64,000 nt of DNA from Cellvibrionaceae bacterium (GCA_021151695.1 JAGKWU010000004.1:372001-436000), one strand, 5' to 3'. Positions 35,921 through 44,878 are shown, counted from the first letter of the stretch. The notes: generated by a model from the sequence alone, not told the origin. A program made the numbers and translations.

Positions 35921-36424
35921 TTAACGAAGAGGAAGTAGACGAACAACGGCATCACCAACAGCAATGGGGCCGCCTTGGATAATTTTGGCGCAGAGCCCGC
36001 CGTAACCATACATAGCAGCTGCAGCGCCTTTACCCAAGGCTTCATCCATACGCGAGCAAGGGTCGCAAAGCGCTGATGTTTCGAAGATGGCGTCGCCAAT
36101 TTGCAGCCGTTGAAAGCGCAACAAATTCAGGTTCATCCCGGAGATAACCAGATTGCGGCGCAGAAGTGCGGGATCAATAGCGGAAAGGCCAAGTTGCTGG
36201 GAAATTTGCTGGATAAATTCGCGGCTAGTGATGGTGACTTGCCGCGCAGAGCCGGGGGATTTAAGACAGCGGTGGTCACCTTCCAAACCCAAGCCAGCCA
36301 GCGCTCGGGCGCGCTCGACGATATGAATGTCTCCGCGACGCTCGCTGCGCAAACCAATCCATTCCAGCTTGCCGGGAGCTACCTCGCGGCGGAGCTTTTC
36401 TATAAATCGAGTATCACTATCCAT
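35921..36424 (-). CDS. MOSC-domain protein
   Basis: 167 residues covering a single MOSC domain (molybdenum cofactor sulfurase C-terminal fold). The family pattern is visible as GLGLEGDHRCLKSPGSARQV, then LRRNLVISGMNLNLLRFQRL with the R-N-L/V element, and the conserved cysteine region SALCDPCSRMDEALG. Such stand-alone proteins bind molybdenum cofactor or handle sulfur and include YiiM-like enzymes that reduce N-hydroxylated bases. It starts 18 bases after the dnaB stop on the same strand and may be expressed by readthrough from dnaB. Confidence 0.9.
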   Translation of the reverse strand: MDSDTRFIEKLRREVAPGKLEWIGLRSERRGDIHIVERARALAGLGLEGDHRCLKSPGSARQVTITSREFIQQISQQLGLSAIDPALLRRNLVISGMNLNLLRFQRLQIGDAIFETSALCDPCSRMDEALGKGAAAAMYGYGGLCAKIIQGGPIAVGDAVVRLLPLR

Positions 36425-36442
36425 AGAAAACCTGCATCAAAT

Positions 36443-37849
36443 TTAATACTGATCTTGCTGGAAATACTCTGGGGCGAGGTTATCAAACCGCGTGTACTTG
36501 CCCACAAACGCGGCGCGGCAGGTACCGATTTCACCGTTACGCTGCTTGCCGATAATAAGTTCGGCTATGCCTTTGTCGGGGCTGTCTTCGTTGTAGTATT
36601 CGTCGCGATAGATAAACAGGATCACGTCGGCGTCCTGTTCGATAGCGCCCGATTCACGCAGGTCGGAGTTCATGGGGCGCTTGTTGGGGCGCTGCTCCAC
36701 ACCGCGGTTGAGCTGTGAGAGGGCGATCATCGGGCATTCGAATTCTTTAGCGAGGCCTTTGAGCGAGCGCGAGATTTCGGAGATCTCTTGCGTGCGACCG
36801 CCGTCGCCACCGCCCGCCACTGTCATCAGCTGCAGGTAGTCGACCATGATCATGCCGGGGTTGCCATGTTCGCGGGCGATGCGGCGGATACGGGCACGCA
36901 TTTCCTGTGGATTCAAACCGCCGGTATCGTCGATAAACAGCAGCTTGTCTTTGAGTTTTTGTACGGCGGACGAGAGCTTCGGCCAATCCTCTTCAGTGAG
37001 TTTACCGTTACGCATTTTGCCCTGGTCGATTCGACCAATGGACGACATCATACGCATCACCAGCGCTTCGGACGGCATCTCCATACTGAATACCACCACA
37101 GGGCGCGGTTGGTTAAACAAGGCACCTTCCACAAAGTTGAGTGCCAGGGCGGTTTTACCCATGGATGGACGGGCCGCCAGTACGATCAATTCACCTGGTT
37201 GCCAGCCGGAGGTACGGGTATCCAAATCCGTAATACCAGTGGGGACACCAGTGATATCGCTACCGGAGCGGAAGAGTTCATCAATGCGTTGGACAGTCGC
37301 TTTCAGCAACTCGTTAACGCCAACCAACCCACCCTCTTTCGGGCGGTCTTCGGCGATATCGGCAATGCGCTTTTCAGCGATTTGCAGCAGGTCATCTGAA
37401 TCAAGACCGGCGGGGTTAAAACTGGATTTGCTGATTTCGGAAGTAGCGGCGATTAGCTGGCGCAAAGTCGAGCGCTCGCGCACGATTTTGGCGTAGGCCA
37501 CTATGTTGGCTGCACTGGGTGTGTTGTTGGCCATCTCGACCAAGTAACCCAGGCCGCCCACGTTATCCAGCTCGTTGTGTTTGTGCAGCTCTTCCGAGAG
37601 GGTAATAACGTCTAATGGCTCACCTGACTCCTGCAGTTTGGCCATCATGCGGAAGATCAACCGGTGATCTTCGCGGAAAAAATCCCCTTCACCTACAACT
37701 TCCTGCACCGAATCCAGCTTGTTGTTTTCCAACATCAAGCCGCCCAGCACCGCCTGCTCAGCCTCAATAGAATGGGGCAAGCTGGACTTGGCCAGTTCGC
37801 TGGCCAGGTTTTCTTCAAAGGTGGAGCTGTCGAAGGCAGTATTGGACAT
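36443..37849 (-). CDS. dnaB: Replicative DNA helicase DnaB
   Basis: 468-residue hexameric 5'-3' helicase of the replisome. The N-terminal helical domain (25-130, PHSIEAEQAVLGGLMLENNK) binds primase. The RecA-type motor domain has Walker A ARPSMGKTALALN (226-238), Walker B MIMVDYLQLM and the C-terminal ESGAIEQDADVILFIYRDEY. It follows the rpsF-rpsR-rplI ribosomal operon, the common gammaproteobacterial order, with a terminator-like hairpin between. Length is normal and no intein is present. Confidence 0.97.
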   Translation of the reverse strand: MSNTAFDSSTFEENLASELAKSSLPHSIEAEQAVLGGLMLENNKLDSVQEVVGEGDFFREDHRLIFRMMAKLQESGEPLDVITLSEELHKHNELDNVGGLGYLVEMANNTPSAANIVAYAKIVRERSTLRQLIAATSEISKSSFNPAGLDSDDLLQIAEKRIADIAEDRPKEGGLVGVNELLKATVQRIDELFRSGSDITGVPTGITDLDTRTSGWQPGELIVLAARPSMGKTALALNFVEGALFNQPRPVVVFSMEMPSEALVMRMMSSIGRIDQGKMRNGKLTEEDWPKLSSAVQKLKDKLLFIDDTGGLNPQEMRARIRRIAREHGNPGMIMVDYLQLMTVAGGGDGGRTQEISEISRSLKGLAKEFECPMIALSQLNRGVEQRPNKRPMNSDLRESGAIEQDADVILFIYRDEYYNEDSPDKGIAELIIGKQRNGEIGTCRAAFVGKYTRFDNLAPEYFQQDQY

Positions 37850-37877
37850 AAGGCGGTCGTTTTTATGAATTTAAGGC

Positions 37878-37942
37878 AAAAAAAATCGGGCGCTTCTTCA
37901 ACCCTTTCATTGCTAAAAGGGTTGTCGATAGTGCCCGATTTT
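37878..37942. terminator. Hairpin terminator between rplI and dnaB
   Basis: The outer arms AAAATCGGGC and GCCCGATTTT enclose an inner stem CAACCCTTT/AAAGGGTTG. On the minus strand it is followed by a T run, so it should end most rplI transcripts and leave partial readthrough into dnaB. Confidence 0.8.
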
Positions 37943-37995
37943 GGCTTGCTTGTCAGCTAAGCCGACAGGCAAAAGCAGTTAGCGGTAGGCGCTGA

Positions 37996-38442
37996 TTACT
38001 CAGCAACAACAACCAGCTTAACAGCCTGGGTAACTTCTGAGTGCAACTGAACGTCAACGTCGTAAGAACCAGTCTCACGCAGAACGCCTTGTGGCAGACG
38101 CACTTCAGATTTAGCAACAGCAACACCGGCAGCGGTGATAGCTTCAGCAATATCGCGAGTGCCGATAGAACCGAACAGACGGCCTTCGTCGCCAGCGTTG
38201 GCAGCGATGGTTACAGTCAGTTCAGCCAGCTTCTCAGCGCGAGCGGTAGCTTCAGCGATTTTGCCAGCAGCAGCGGCTTCCAACTCAGCGCGACGCGCTT
38301 CGAAGTCAGCAACGTTTTTAGCAGTAGCAGCAACCGCTTTGCCTTGTGGCAACAGGAAGTTGCGGCCGTAGCCAGATTTAACGGTAACTTTGTCGCCGAT
38401 GGCGCCCAGCTTACCTACTTTATCGAGCAGAATAACTTCCAT
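37996..38442 (-). CDS. rplI: 50S ribosomal protein L9
   Basis: 148 residues. The N-terminal rRNA-binding domain has the highly conserved MEVILLDKVGKLGAIGDKVT and KSGYGRNFLLPQGKAVAAT. A long alanine-rich connecting helix leads to the C-terminal domain (RLFGSIGTRDIAEAI). It is the last gene of the S6-S18-L9 operon, 12 bases after rpsR, and is followed by a terminator. Length and spacing are standard. Confidence 0.98.
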   Translation of the reverse strand: MEVILLDKVGKLGAIGDKVTVKSGYGRNFLLPQGKAVAATAKNVADFEARRAELEAAAAGKIAEATARAEKLAELTVTIAANAGDEGRLFGSIGTRDIAEAITAAGVAVAKSEVRLPQGVLRETGSYDVDVQLHSEVTQAVKLVVVAE

Positions 38443-38454
38443 CTCTATTACCCC

Positions 38455-38682
38455 TTACTCGTGGCTATCAGTGTATGGAATCAAAGCCAAGTAACGGGCG
38501 CGCTTGATAGCAGTAGCCAACTGACGTTGGTATTTTGCTTTGGTGCCAGTGATGCGGCTTGGAACGATTTTACCGGTTTCGGTGATGTAAGCTTTCAGCG
38601 TTTCGATATCTTTGTAATCGATTTGCTTGGTGCCTTCAGCGGTGAAACGGCAGAATTTACGACGACGGAAAAAACGTGCCAT
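38455..38682 (-). CDS. rpsR: 30S ribosomal protein S18
   Basis: 75 residues, starting MARFFRRRKFCRFTAEGTKQ and continuing with DYKDIETLKAYITETGKIVP, which is the canonical S18 sequence. It binds the platform of the 30S subunit as a heterodimer with S6. It starts only two bases after the rpsF stop codon and 12 bases before rplI. Confidence 0.98.
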   Translation of the reverse strand: MARFFRRRKFCRFTAEGTKQIDYKDIETLKAYITETGKIVPSRITGTKAKYQRQLATAIKRARYLALIPYTDSHE

Positions 38683-38684
38683 GG

Positions 38685-39125
38685 TTACACCTCCTGCTCT
38701 TCATCAAGTTCATCAGCATCGACGTCGTCATCAGACAAGTCTTCTGCATCTACATCGTCACGACGCTCAGCGCGTGGTGGACGAGCTTTACGCTCACGGC
38801 CTTCTTTTTCGGCTTTGAGGATGAAAGATTCTTCGGTAATGGCCGCATCTTCGCGGATTACCATGCTACGCAGGATGGCATCGTTGTAACGGAAGTTGGT
38901 GGTCAGCTCTTCCAGTACAGCTTCAGAAGCCTCAACGTTCAGCAGAACGTAGTGAGCCTTGTGTACTTTGTTGATGGAATAAGCCAATTGGCGACGGCCC
39001 CAGTCTTCAAAGCGGTGAACTTGGCCACCGTCTGCTTTGATGGAAGCGGTGTAACGCTCAACCATCGCTGGAACTTGTTCGCTTTGGTCTGGATGGACCA
39101 AAAACACGATTTCGTAATGACGCAT
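38685..39125 (-). CDS. rpsF: 30S ribosomal protein S6
   Basis: 146 residues. The N-terminal ~95 residues form the S6 ferredoxin-like fold (MRHYEIVFLVHPDQSEQVPA; KVHKAHYVLLNVEASEAVLE). After a basic stretch (KEGRERKARPPRAERRDD) the protein ends in a long Asp/Glu-rich tail (DVDAEDLSDDDVDADELDEE). Acidic tails on S6 are usual in this group, and in E. coli the C-terminus is extended with glutamates by RimK. It heads the operon and its leader carries a probable S6:S18-binding hairpin that would mediate feedback control. Confidence 0.97.
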   Translation of the reverse strand: MRHYEIVFLVHPDQSEQVPAMVERYTASIKADGGQVHRFEDWGRRQLAYSINKVHKAHYVLLNVEASEAVLEELTTNFRYNDAILRSMVIREDAAITEESFILKAEKEGRERKARPPRAERRDDVDAEDLSDDDVDADELDEEQEV

Positions 39126-39131
39126 TTATAG

Positions 39132-39176
39132 CTCCTTACGGGTTAAGTCTCCTCAACGGCCGTGAAACCGTAAGTG
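39132..39176 (-). promoter_or_regulatory. Probable S6:S18-binding leader hairpin of the rpsF operon
   Basis: On the minus strand CTTACGG (39168-39174) pairs with CCGTAAG (39135-39141), which overlaps the AAGGAG ribosome binding site of rpsF. Inside, GTTTC pairs with GAGAC around a segment containing CGGCCG. A base stem sequestering the ribosome site plus an inner hairpin with a CCG element is the layout described for the S6:S18 autoregulatory RNA motif. Confidence 0.6.
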
Positions 39177-39273
39177 AGACAAGGAGTAGTCCGAAATAGT
39201 TAAAACGACATCGGACCGGTTGGGGGCGCGTATAGTAAGGATTTGGGGGGCAAGAAGCAAGGTTTAGTTTTCC

Positions 39274-39366
39274 CGTCATACCCGCAGGGGGCGGCCTGCA
39301 AGGATCCAGCGCCTTTGCCATTAAAAGTCACTGGATCCTTGCAGGCCGCCCCCTTCGGGGATGACG
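39274..39366. repeat. Family A inverted-repeat element, copy 3 (long-arm variant)
   Basis: 36-base arms at 39274-39309 and 39331-39366 match at 34 positions. They start CGTCAT and end GGATCCAG, with an additional GGCGGCCTGCAA block absent from copies 1 and 2. The 21-base loop starts with CGCCTTTGCCA, a string also found beside the half element at 59668. GACTCC follows the right arm. Confidence 0.88.
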
Positions 39367-39441
39367 ACTCCCTACTTAGCTGTGACACCGCTCAGATAAA
39401 AAAGGGAGAAACTCCATCTTCACCCTGGAAAGCATGTCGAC

Positions 39442-42400
39442 TTAAATCCGCTCCCGTTTGGGAAACCAGCGCTGCGCCAGCCTGAACACCACCACAAAGA
39501 ACACAGGTACAAAGAAGATGGCGAGCACCGTGGCCGAAAACATGCCGCCGAAAACCCCTGTACCAATGGCATTCTGGCTACCGGAGCCCGCGCCACGGGC
39601 AATTACCAGCGGCGTCACACCTAGCATAAATGCCATGGAGGTCATGATGATGGGGCGCAAACGCATGCGGACGGCCTCCATAGTGGCATCCACCAGACTC
39701 TTGCCTTGCTCGTGCAACGTCTTGGCAAATTCGACAATCAGAATGGCGTTTTTAGAGGCGAGACCAATAGTCGTCAACAGGCCCACCTGGAAGTAAACGT
39801 CGTTCGACAGGCCGCGACCTATGGCAAAAAGCACTGCGCCCAACACACCGAGCGGCACCACTAACATCACCGCAAAAGGCACCGACCAACTCTCATAAAG
39901 TGCTGCCAGGCAGAGGAACACCACCAGGATGGAAATGGCATAGAGTGCAGGCGCCTGGTTGCCGGACTGACGCTCCTGGAAGGACATACCCGTCCATTGA
40001 TAACCAACACCTGGCGGCAGCTGTTTGATGATTTCCTCCGCCGCCAACATGGCATCGCCGGAACTTACGCCGGGCGCCCCCTGGCCGTTGATGTTGATGG
40101 ATGAAACACCGTTGTAGCGCTCAAGGCGTGGCGAACCGTAAATCCAGCGGCCAGTAGTGAACGCCGAGAAAGGCACCATTTCGCCCTTGTTATTGCGCAC
40201 GTACCAATCACCCACATCCTCCGGCGCCATGCGATAAGGCGCATCGCCCTGCACATACACCTTCTTCACGCGGCCTTTATCGATAAAGTCGTTGACGTAG
40301 GAGGCTGCCCAGGCGGTGTTAAAAATCCCGCTCACATCAGAGAGGGATACACCCAGCGCCGCCGCTTTTTCCTGATTGATATCCAGCTTGAATTGCGGCG
40401 TATCGTCCTGGCCGTTGGGGCGCACACCGACAAGGCGCGCATCTTTGCTCGCCAAACCGAGGAACTGGTTGCGCGCATTCATCATGGCGTCGTGACCTCC
40501 ACCGCCGAGATCTTGCAGCTGCAAGTTAAAGCCGGATGAATTGCCCAGTTGGGTAATCGCGGGCGGCACAAAGGGAAAGACCATTGCCTCTTTGATTTGC
40601 GCAAAGGCACCCATGGCGCGGGCAGCAACTTCCTGCACACTTTGACCTTTGCCAGTACGCTCACTCCAATCGCGCAGACCAACGAAAGCGATACCGTTGT
40701 TCTGGCCACGGCCACTAAAGCTGAAGCCGATTACCGAGAAGACCGAGCGCACATTGTCTTTTTCATCTTGCAGGTAATGCTGCTCAATCTTGTCCATCAC
40801 CTTGATGGAGCGCTCTTTGGTAGCGCCCACCGGCAAGGTCATTTGAGTGAACATGATTCCTTGATCTTCGTCGGGCAAAAACGAACCGGGCAGACGGGTA
40901 AACAGGAAGCCAAGTACCACCACAATCGCCGCATAAATAACCATGTAGCGTTTGGTTTTGCCGAGCATAGATTGCACACCCGACTGGTATTTGGTGGTAG
41001 CGCGGTTGAAATTGCGATTAAACCAGCCGAAGAAACCAGTCTTGTGGTAGTGGTCTTCGTGCACAGGCTTGAGCAACGACGCACAGAGCGCCGGCGTAAG
41101 CGACAGTGCTACGACCACTGACAGCAACATCGCCGACACAATGGTGATGGAGAACTGGCGATAGATGATCCCGGTAGAACCACCGAAAAACGCCATGGGC
41201 ACAAACACCGCGGCCAACACCAACGCAATCCCCACCAGCGCGCTGGTGATCTGGTCCATGGATTTGCGCGTGGCCTCCAAAGGCCCAAGACCATCTTCTG
41301 CCATCACCCGTTCGACGTTTTCCACCACCACAATAGCGTCATCCACAAGCAGGCCGATGGCCAGCACCATGGCGAACATGGTGAGCGTATTCAGCGAATA
41401 ACCGAAGGCAGAGAGCACCGCGAAAGTCCCCATCAATACGACAGGCACAGCAATTGTCGGGATAAGCGTGGCACGGAAGTTTTGCAGGAAGAGATACATC
41501 ACCAGGAACACCAGCACTATGGCTTCCAGCAAGGTTTCTATTACCGCTTTGATCGACAGGCGCACGAAAGGCGTGGTGTCGTAGGGGTAAACCACTTCCA
41601 GGCCTTGCGGGAAATAAATCGACAACTCCTCGATACGCTTGCGCACGGCGTCAGCGGTATCCAGCGCATTGGCGCCCGCTGCCAACGTAATTGCCATACC
41701 GGCCGCCGGGCGGTTGTTGTACTCGGTTTCGAACTGGTAGTTCTCACCCCCCAGCTCAACGCGCGCCACATCGCCCAAGCGAATTTGCGAGCCGTCGGCA
41801 TTTACGCGCAACAGGATGTTTTTGAATTCTTCCGGCGTGGACAAGCGCGTTTGCACCACAATGCTGGAGTTAAGTTGCTGACCCGGCAGCGCCGGCGTAC
41901 CACCCAACTCACCGGCGGCTATCTGCGCGTTTTGCGCTTTGATGGCAGTGTTTACATCCAGTGCCGTCAGGTTATAGGTGGCAAGTTTGTTCGCATCCAA
42001 CCAGACACGCATGGCGTATTGCGAACCGAACAGGGTGATCTGACCTACGCCATTTACGCGGCTCAGCTGATCCTGCACGTTGGCCGCCACATAGTCGGCG
42101 ATGTCGTACTTATCCATACGGCCATCAGCGGATACAAAGCCGATCACCAACAAAAAGCCCGCCGAGGATTTGGTCACACGAATCCCCTGCTGTTGCACTT
42201 CTTGTGGCAACAGCGGCATCACGGTTTGCAGCTTGTTTTGCACCTGGACTTGAGCGATATCCGGGTTGGTGCCGGCCATAAAGGTCACCACCACTTCACC
42301 GCGGCCACTGGACTCACTGGTGGACGACATGTATTGCACATTGTCGATACCGGTAAGACCTTGCTCGATAATCTGGATCACCGTGTCCTGCACAGTTTGC

Positions 42401-42561
42401 GCAGAGGCACCGGGGTAGTTAGCACTAATGTTGACTGACGGCGGCGCCACTTCGGGATATTGCGCAACCGGCAACTTAAATATCGAAAGCGCGCCCGCCA
42501 GCATGATGAGAATCGCAATCACCCAAGCGAATACCGGGCGATCAATAAAGAACCTGGCCAT
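39442..42561 (-). CDS. RND-family multidrug efflux permease (AcrB/MexB type, HAE1)
   Basis: 1039-residue inner-membrane proton antiporter. The start MARFFIDRPVFAWVIAILIM and the TM4 aspartate pair in AIGLLVDDAIVVVENVERVM are diagnostic; the TM10 lysine lies in GLASKNAILIVEFAKTL. Two large periplasmic porter loops and 12 membrane helices give the usual HAE1 length. It follows the fusion-protein gene by three bases. No outer-membrane channel gene accompanies the pair, so it probably uses a shared TolC/OprM homologue. Control is by the divergent TetR repressor through operators at 43751 and 43907. Confidence 0.96.
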   Translation of the reverse strand: MARFFIDRPVFAWVIAILIMLAGALSIFKLPVAQYPEVAPPSVNISANYPGASAQTVQDTVIQIIEQGLTGIDNVQYMSSTSESSGRGEVVVTFMAGTNPDIAQVQVQNKLQTVMPLLPQEVQQQGIRVTKSSAGFLLVIGFVSADGRMDKYDIADYVAANVQDQLSRVNGVGQITLFGSQYAMRVWLDANKLATYNLTALDVNTAIKAQNAQIAAGELGGTPALPGQQLNSSIVVQTRLSTPEEFKNILLRVNADGSQIRLGDVARVELGGENYQFETEYNNRPAAGMAITLAAGANALDTADAVRKRIEELSIYFPQGLEVVYPYDTTPFVRLSIKAVIETLLEAIVLVFLVMYLFLQNFRATLIPTIAVPVVLMGTFAVLSAFGYSLNTLTMFAMVLAIGLLVDDAIVVVENVERVMAEDGLGPLEATRKSMDQITSALVGIALVLAAVFVPMAFFGGSTGIIYRQFSITIVSAMLLSVVVALSLTPALCASLLKPVHEDHYHKTGFFGWFNRNFNRATTKYQSGVQSMLGKTKRYMVIYAAIVVVLGFLFTRLPGSFLPDEDQGIMFTQMTLPVGATKERSIKVMDKIEQHYLQDEKDNVRSVFSVIGFSFSGRGQNNGIAFVGLRDWSERTGKGQSVQEVAARAMGAFAQIKEAMVFPFVPPAITQLGNSSGFNLQLQDLGGGGHDAMMNARNQFLGLASKDARLVGVRPNGQDDTPQFKLDINQEKAAALGVSLSDVSGIFNTAWAASYVNDFIDKGRVKKVYVQGDAPYRMAPEDVGDWYVRNNKGEMVPFSAFTTGRWIYGSPRLERYNGVSSININGQGAPGVSSGDAMLAAEEIIKQLPPGVGYQWTGMSFQERQSGNQAPALYAISILVVFLCLAALYESWSVPFAVMLVVPLGVLGAVLFAIGRGLSNDVYFQVGLLTTIGLASKNAILIVEFAKTLHEQGKSLVDATMEAVRMRLRPIIMTSMAFMLGVTPLVIARGAGSGSQNAIGTGVFGGMFSATVLAIFFVPVFFVVVFRLAQRWFPKRERI

Positions 42562-42564
42562 GGG

Positions 42565-43716
42565 TTATTTCCCCGCCTTAGAAGGCGCGGCAGCTGGCGC
42601 TGATGGCGACACTATCTGCACAGGCGCACCTGGTTTCACTTTTTGCAAACCTTCTGTGATCACCTGATCGCCAACCGCCAGGCCTTCATCCACCAGCCAT
42701 TTATCACCCAGGGTGCGACTGACCTTGATGGGGCGAACCTCGGCTTTTTGCTCGGCGTTAACCAGGGTCACGCTGGCATTGCCACTGCGATCGCGCGTTA
42801 CCGCCTGTTGTGGCACCAATATGGCTTGCGCCTGGGTGGCCTGTTGCAACTGGGCACGCACAAACATGCCGGGCAGTAACAGATGATCAGGGTTGGGGAA
42901 AAGCACGCGCAGCACCACAGTGCCGGTGGATTCACTCACGCCAACTTCGACAAATTGCACCGAGCCCTGCTGGCTGTAGCGCGAACCATCACTCAGCAAA
43001 AGATCGGACTTGGCATCTGTCTGGCTGGAGAGCTTGCCGCTCATCAACTGACGACGAATCTTGAGCAGCTCATCAGCGGATTGGGATACATCAACATAAA
43101 TCGGATCAAGTTGCTGGATAGTTGCCAACACAGCAGTTTGGCCCGCCGTCACCAAAGCACCTTCGGTCACCGAGGATTTACCGATCACGCCGCTAATGGG
43201 CGCCAACACCTTGGTGTATTTGAGATTGATACGCGCATTGTCGGCCGCCGCTTTGGCGATCTCCAAACCGGCTTGCGCCTGCGCCAGTGCCGCTACCGAA
43301 TCATCAAAATCCTGTTGGCTGATGGCCTTGCTGTTAATGAGATTTTGCACGCGATTGTGGCGCGCTTTAGCGGTAGTGAAGTTGGCCTGGGCGCGGCTCA
43401 TATCGGCCTCGGCGCTGGCAAGCGCTGCTTCATAGCTGGCCGGGTCAATTTGGTACAGCTGGGTACCGGCCTTTACTTCAGCGCCCTCAGTAAACAAACG
43501 TTTCTGGATGATTCCGCTCACCTGCGGGCGCACCTCCGCCTTACGGTATGCGCTGGTACGGCCGGGTAAATCACTCTGGATAGTTGCTGTGTCGGCTGTA
43601 ACCGTCCAGACACTCACCGCCGCCGGCCCAGGCGCACCAGCCGTGGGGGATTTTTGGCCGCAGCCCACCAATAAAGCCGTAGCAACACCCACAGCCATCA
43701 AATACTTCGCAGTCAT
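42565..43716 (-). CDS. RND efflux membrane-fusion lipoprotein (AcrA/MexA type)
   Basis: About 383 residues. A lipoprotein signal MTAKYLMAVGVATALLVGC ends at Cys19. The lipoyl half-motifs, hairpin coiled coil (ALASAEADMSRAQANFTTAK) and the AcrA-type block LKYTKVLAPISGVIGKSSVT are present, followed by beta-barrel and membrane-proximal domains (VPQQAVTRDRSGNASVTLVN). The ATG at 43716 has a strong GGGAGGGAGAGG site; a longer frame upstream would run through the operator. It is the first gene of the pump operon. Confidence 0.95.
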   Translation of the reverse strand: MTAKYLMAVGVATALLVGCGQKSPTAGAPGPAAVSVWTVTADTATIQSDLPGRTSAYRKAEVRPQVSGIIQKRLFTEGAEVKAGTQLYQIDPASYEAALASAEADMSRAQANFTTAKARHNRVQNLINSKAISQQDFDDSVAALAQAQAGLEIAKAAADNARINLKYTKVLAPISGVIGKSSVTEGALVTAGQTAVLATIQQLDPIYVDVSQSADELLKIRRQLMSGKLSSQTDAKSDLLLSDGSRYSQQGSVQFVEVGVSESTGTVVLRVLFPNPDHLLLPGMFVRAQLQQATQAQAILVPQQAVTRDRSGNASVTLVNAEQKAEVRPIKVSRTLGDKWLVDEGLAVGDQVITEGLQKVKPGAPVQIVSPSAPAAAPSKAGK

Positions 43717-43750
43717 AACCTCTCCCTCCCTGCAGTTGCAGAGAATCTTT

Positions 43751-43772
43751 ATACATACATCGATGAATGTAT
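43751..43772. promoter_or_regulatory. AcrR-like operator in front of the pump operon
   Basis: A 22-base near-palindrome, ATACAT-A-CATCGATG-A-ATGTAT, with a single mismatched pair. It is 35 bases before the fusion-protein start. It matches the operator on the repressor side in its outer halves, and E. coli AcrR recognises a very similar ATACAT/ATGTAT palindrome. Confidence 0.75.
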
Positions 43773-43906
43773 GGTACAACGACGATTTAGGCTCCGCTAA
43801 TCGAAATCGCTCTAAAACCGATGACTTTCATCATCTTTGCACAAATTAACGAAATCCTAACCCACCGTTTACAGACGCTTGACGCCTGTCAAATAGCACC
43901 ATATAA

Positions 43907-43928
43907 ATACATTCACTCGTGAATGTAT
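43907..43928. promoter_or_regulatory. AcrR-like operator in front of the TetR gene
   Basis: A perfect ten-base inverted repeat, ATACATTCAC and GTGAATGTAT, separated by TC. It ends 12 bases before the GTG start of the regulator gene, so bound repressor would block its own transcription or translation start. Confidence 0.8.
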
Positions 43929-43940
43929 AGGAATAACCCC

Positions 43941-44579
43941 GTGGCCCGCCGCTCCAAAGAAGACGCCCTCGAAACCCGCAGCCAGTTGCTCGATGCCGCT
44001 GAGAAGGTGTTTTTTGAAAAAGGTTTCGGGCAAACCGCACTGATGGATATAGCCGAGGCCGCCAACCTCACGCGCGGCGCCATCTACTGGCACTTTAAAA
44101 ACAAGAGCGATCTATTCGTGGCTATGGCCGACCGCATTCGCCTGCCGCTGGAAAACCTCACCCACGCCTGCGCCGATCCCGCCGAGCCAGATCCACTAGG
44201 CAAGCTGCGCGAGTTCTGGGTTCAAATCCTGCGCGAAAGCACCCGCAACCCGCGCCGCCGCCGCGTGCTGCACATACTTTTCTTCAAGTGCGAACTCAAC
44301 AGCGAAGCCAAACAACTGGAGTTGCGCCGTCAGGCCGCCCACATTGAATACCTCAACGACATAGAACTCTGCCTGCAAAACGCCATAGACCGCCAGCAAC
44401 TCCCCGCCGACCTCGACATCCACAAAGCCGCCGTCGCCAACCACGCGTTGATGGCAGGCCTCATCAGCAACTGGCTGTTTTTGCCCGGCAGTTTTGATCT
44501 GGATACTTACGCGGAAGCTATGGTGGATGGGTATATTTTTATGATTAAGAACAGCGCGGATTTACACAAGAGTGCCTAA
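43941..44579 (+). CDS. TetR/AcrR-family repressor of the RND pump
   Basis: About 212 residues. The N-terminal helix-turn-helix domain reads VARRSKEDALETRSQLLDAA and continues with IAEAANLTRGAIYWHFKNKS, very close to AcrR and TtgR. The C-terminal ligand-binding domain (about 80-205) has the TetR_C AcrR-type helices. I take GTG 43941 as the start, aligning with AcrR and preceded by AGGAA; an in-frame ATG at 43923 lies inside the operator. It is divergent from the pump genes, and each promoter has a matching palindrome, which supports a classic local repressor. Confidence 0.94.
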   Translation: MARRSKEDALETRSQLLDAAEKVFFEKGFGQTALMDIAEAANLTRGAIYWHFKNKSDLFVAMADRIRLPLENLTHACADPAEPDPLGKLREFWVQILRESTRNPRRRRVLHILFFKCELNSEAKQLELRRQAAHIEYLNDIELCLQNAIDRQQLPADLDIHKAAVANHALMAGLISNWLFLPGSFDLDTYAEAMVDGYIFMIKNSADLHKSA

Positions 44580-44878
44580 ATCTTCCTGTGACTTCTTACG
44601 TTAAACAAAAGCCAACTCCGCTCCACCACACTTTTGGTGCACGACATATACTGCCGCACCTGATTAAAGCAAAAAACCATCACACCAAAAGCGATTAACA
44701 GAAAAATTTTAAAATTCCCATCGATTCTCGCGCCAACTTCCATTCAATTTTGAATTACAAAACCCGCTTTAAAACAAAAAAATTTTTGGTTTGCAAAAGG
44801 ATTTCCGCTCTGCTTATCTTTGTACTCAGAAAAATTAATAGCACCAAAATATCTTCATCACTTACCAAGGGAATTGTC
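44580..44878. other. AT-rich upstream region of the haem-c/GH31 operon
   Basis: 299 bases without a convincing gene. It is strongly AT-rich from about 44690 and should contain the promoter of the following two-gene unit. I see no operator palindrome. An in-frame TTG at 44750 is not a credible start because it would mask the signal peptide. Confidence 0.45.

Noticed and set aside
41482..42438. A 318-codon frame antisense to the RND permease
   Set aside because: It is a shadow of the permease coding frame, with no recognisable motif and no ribosome binding site.
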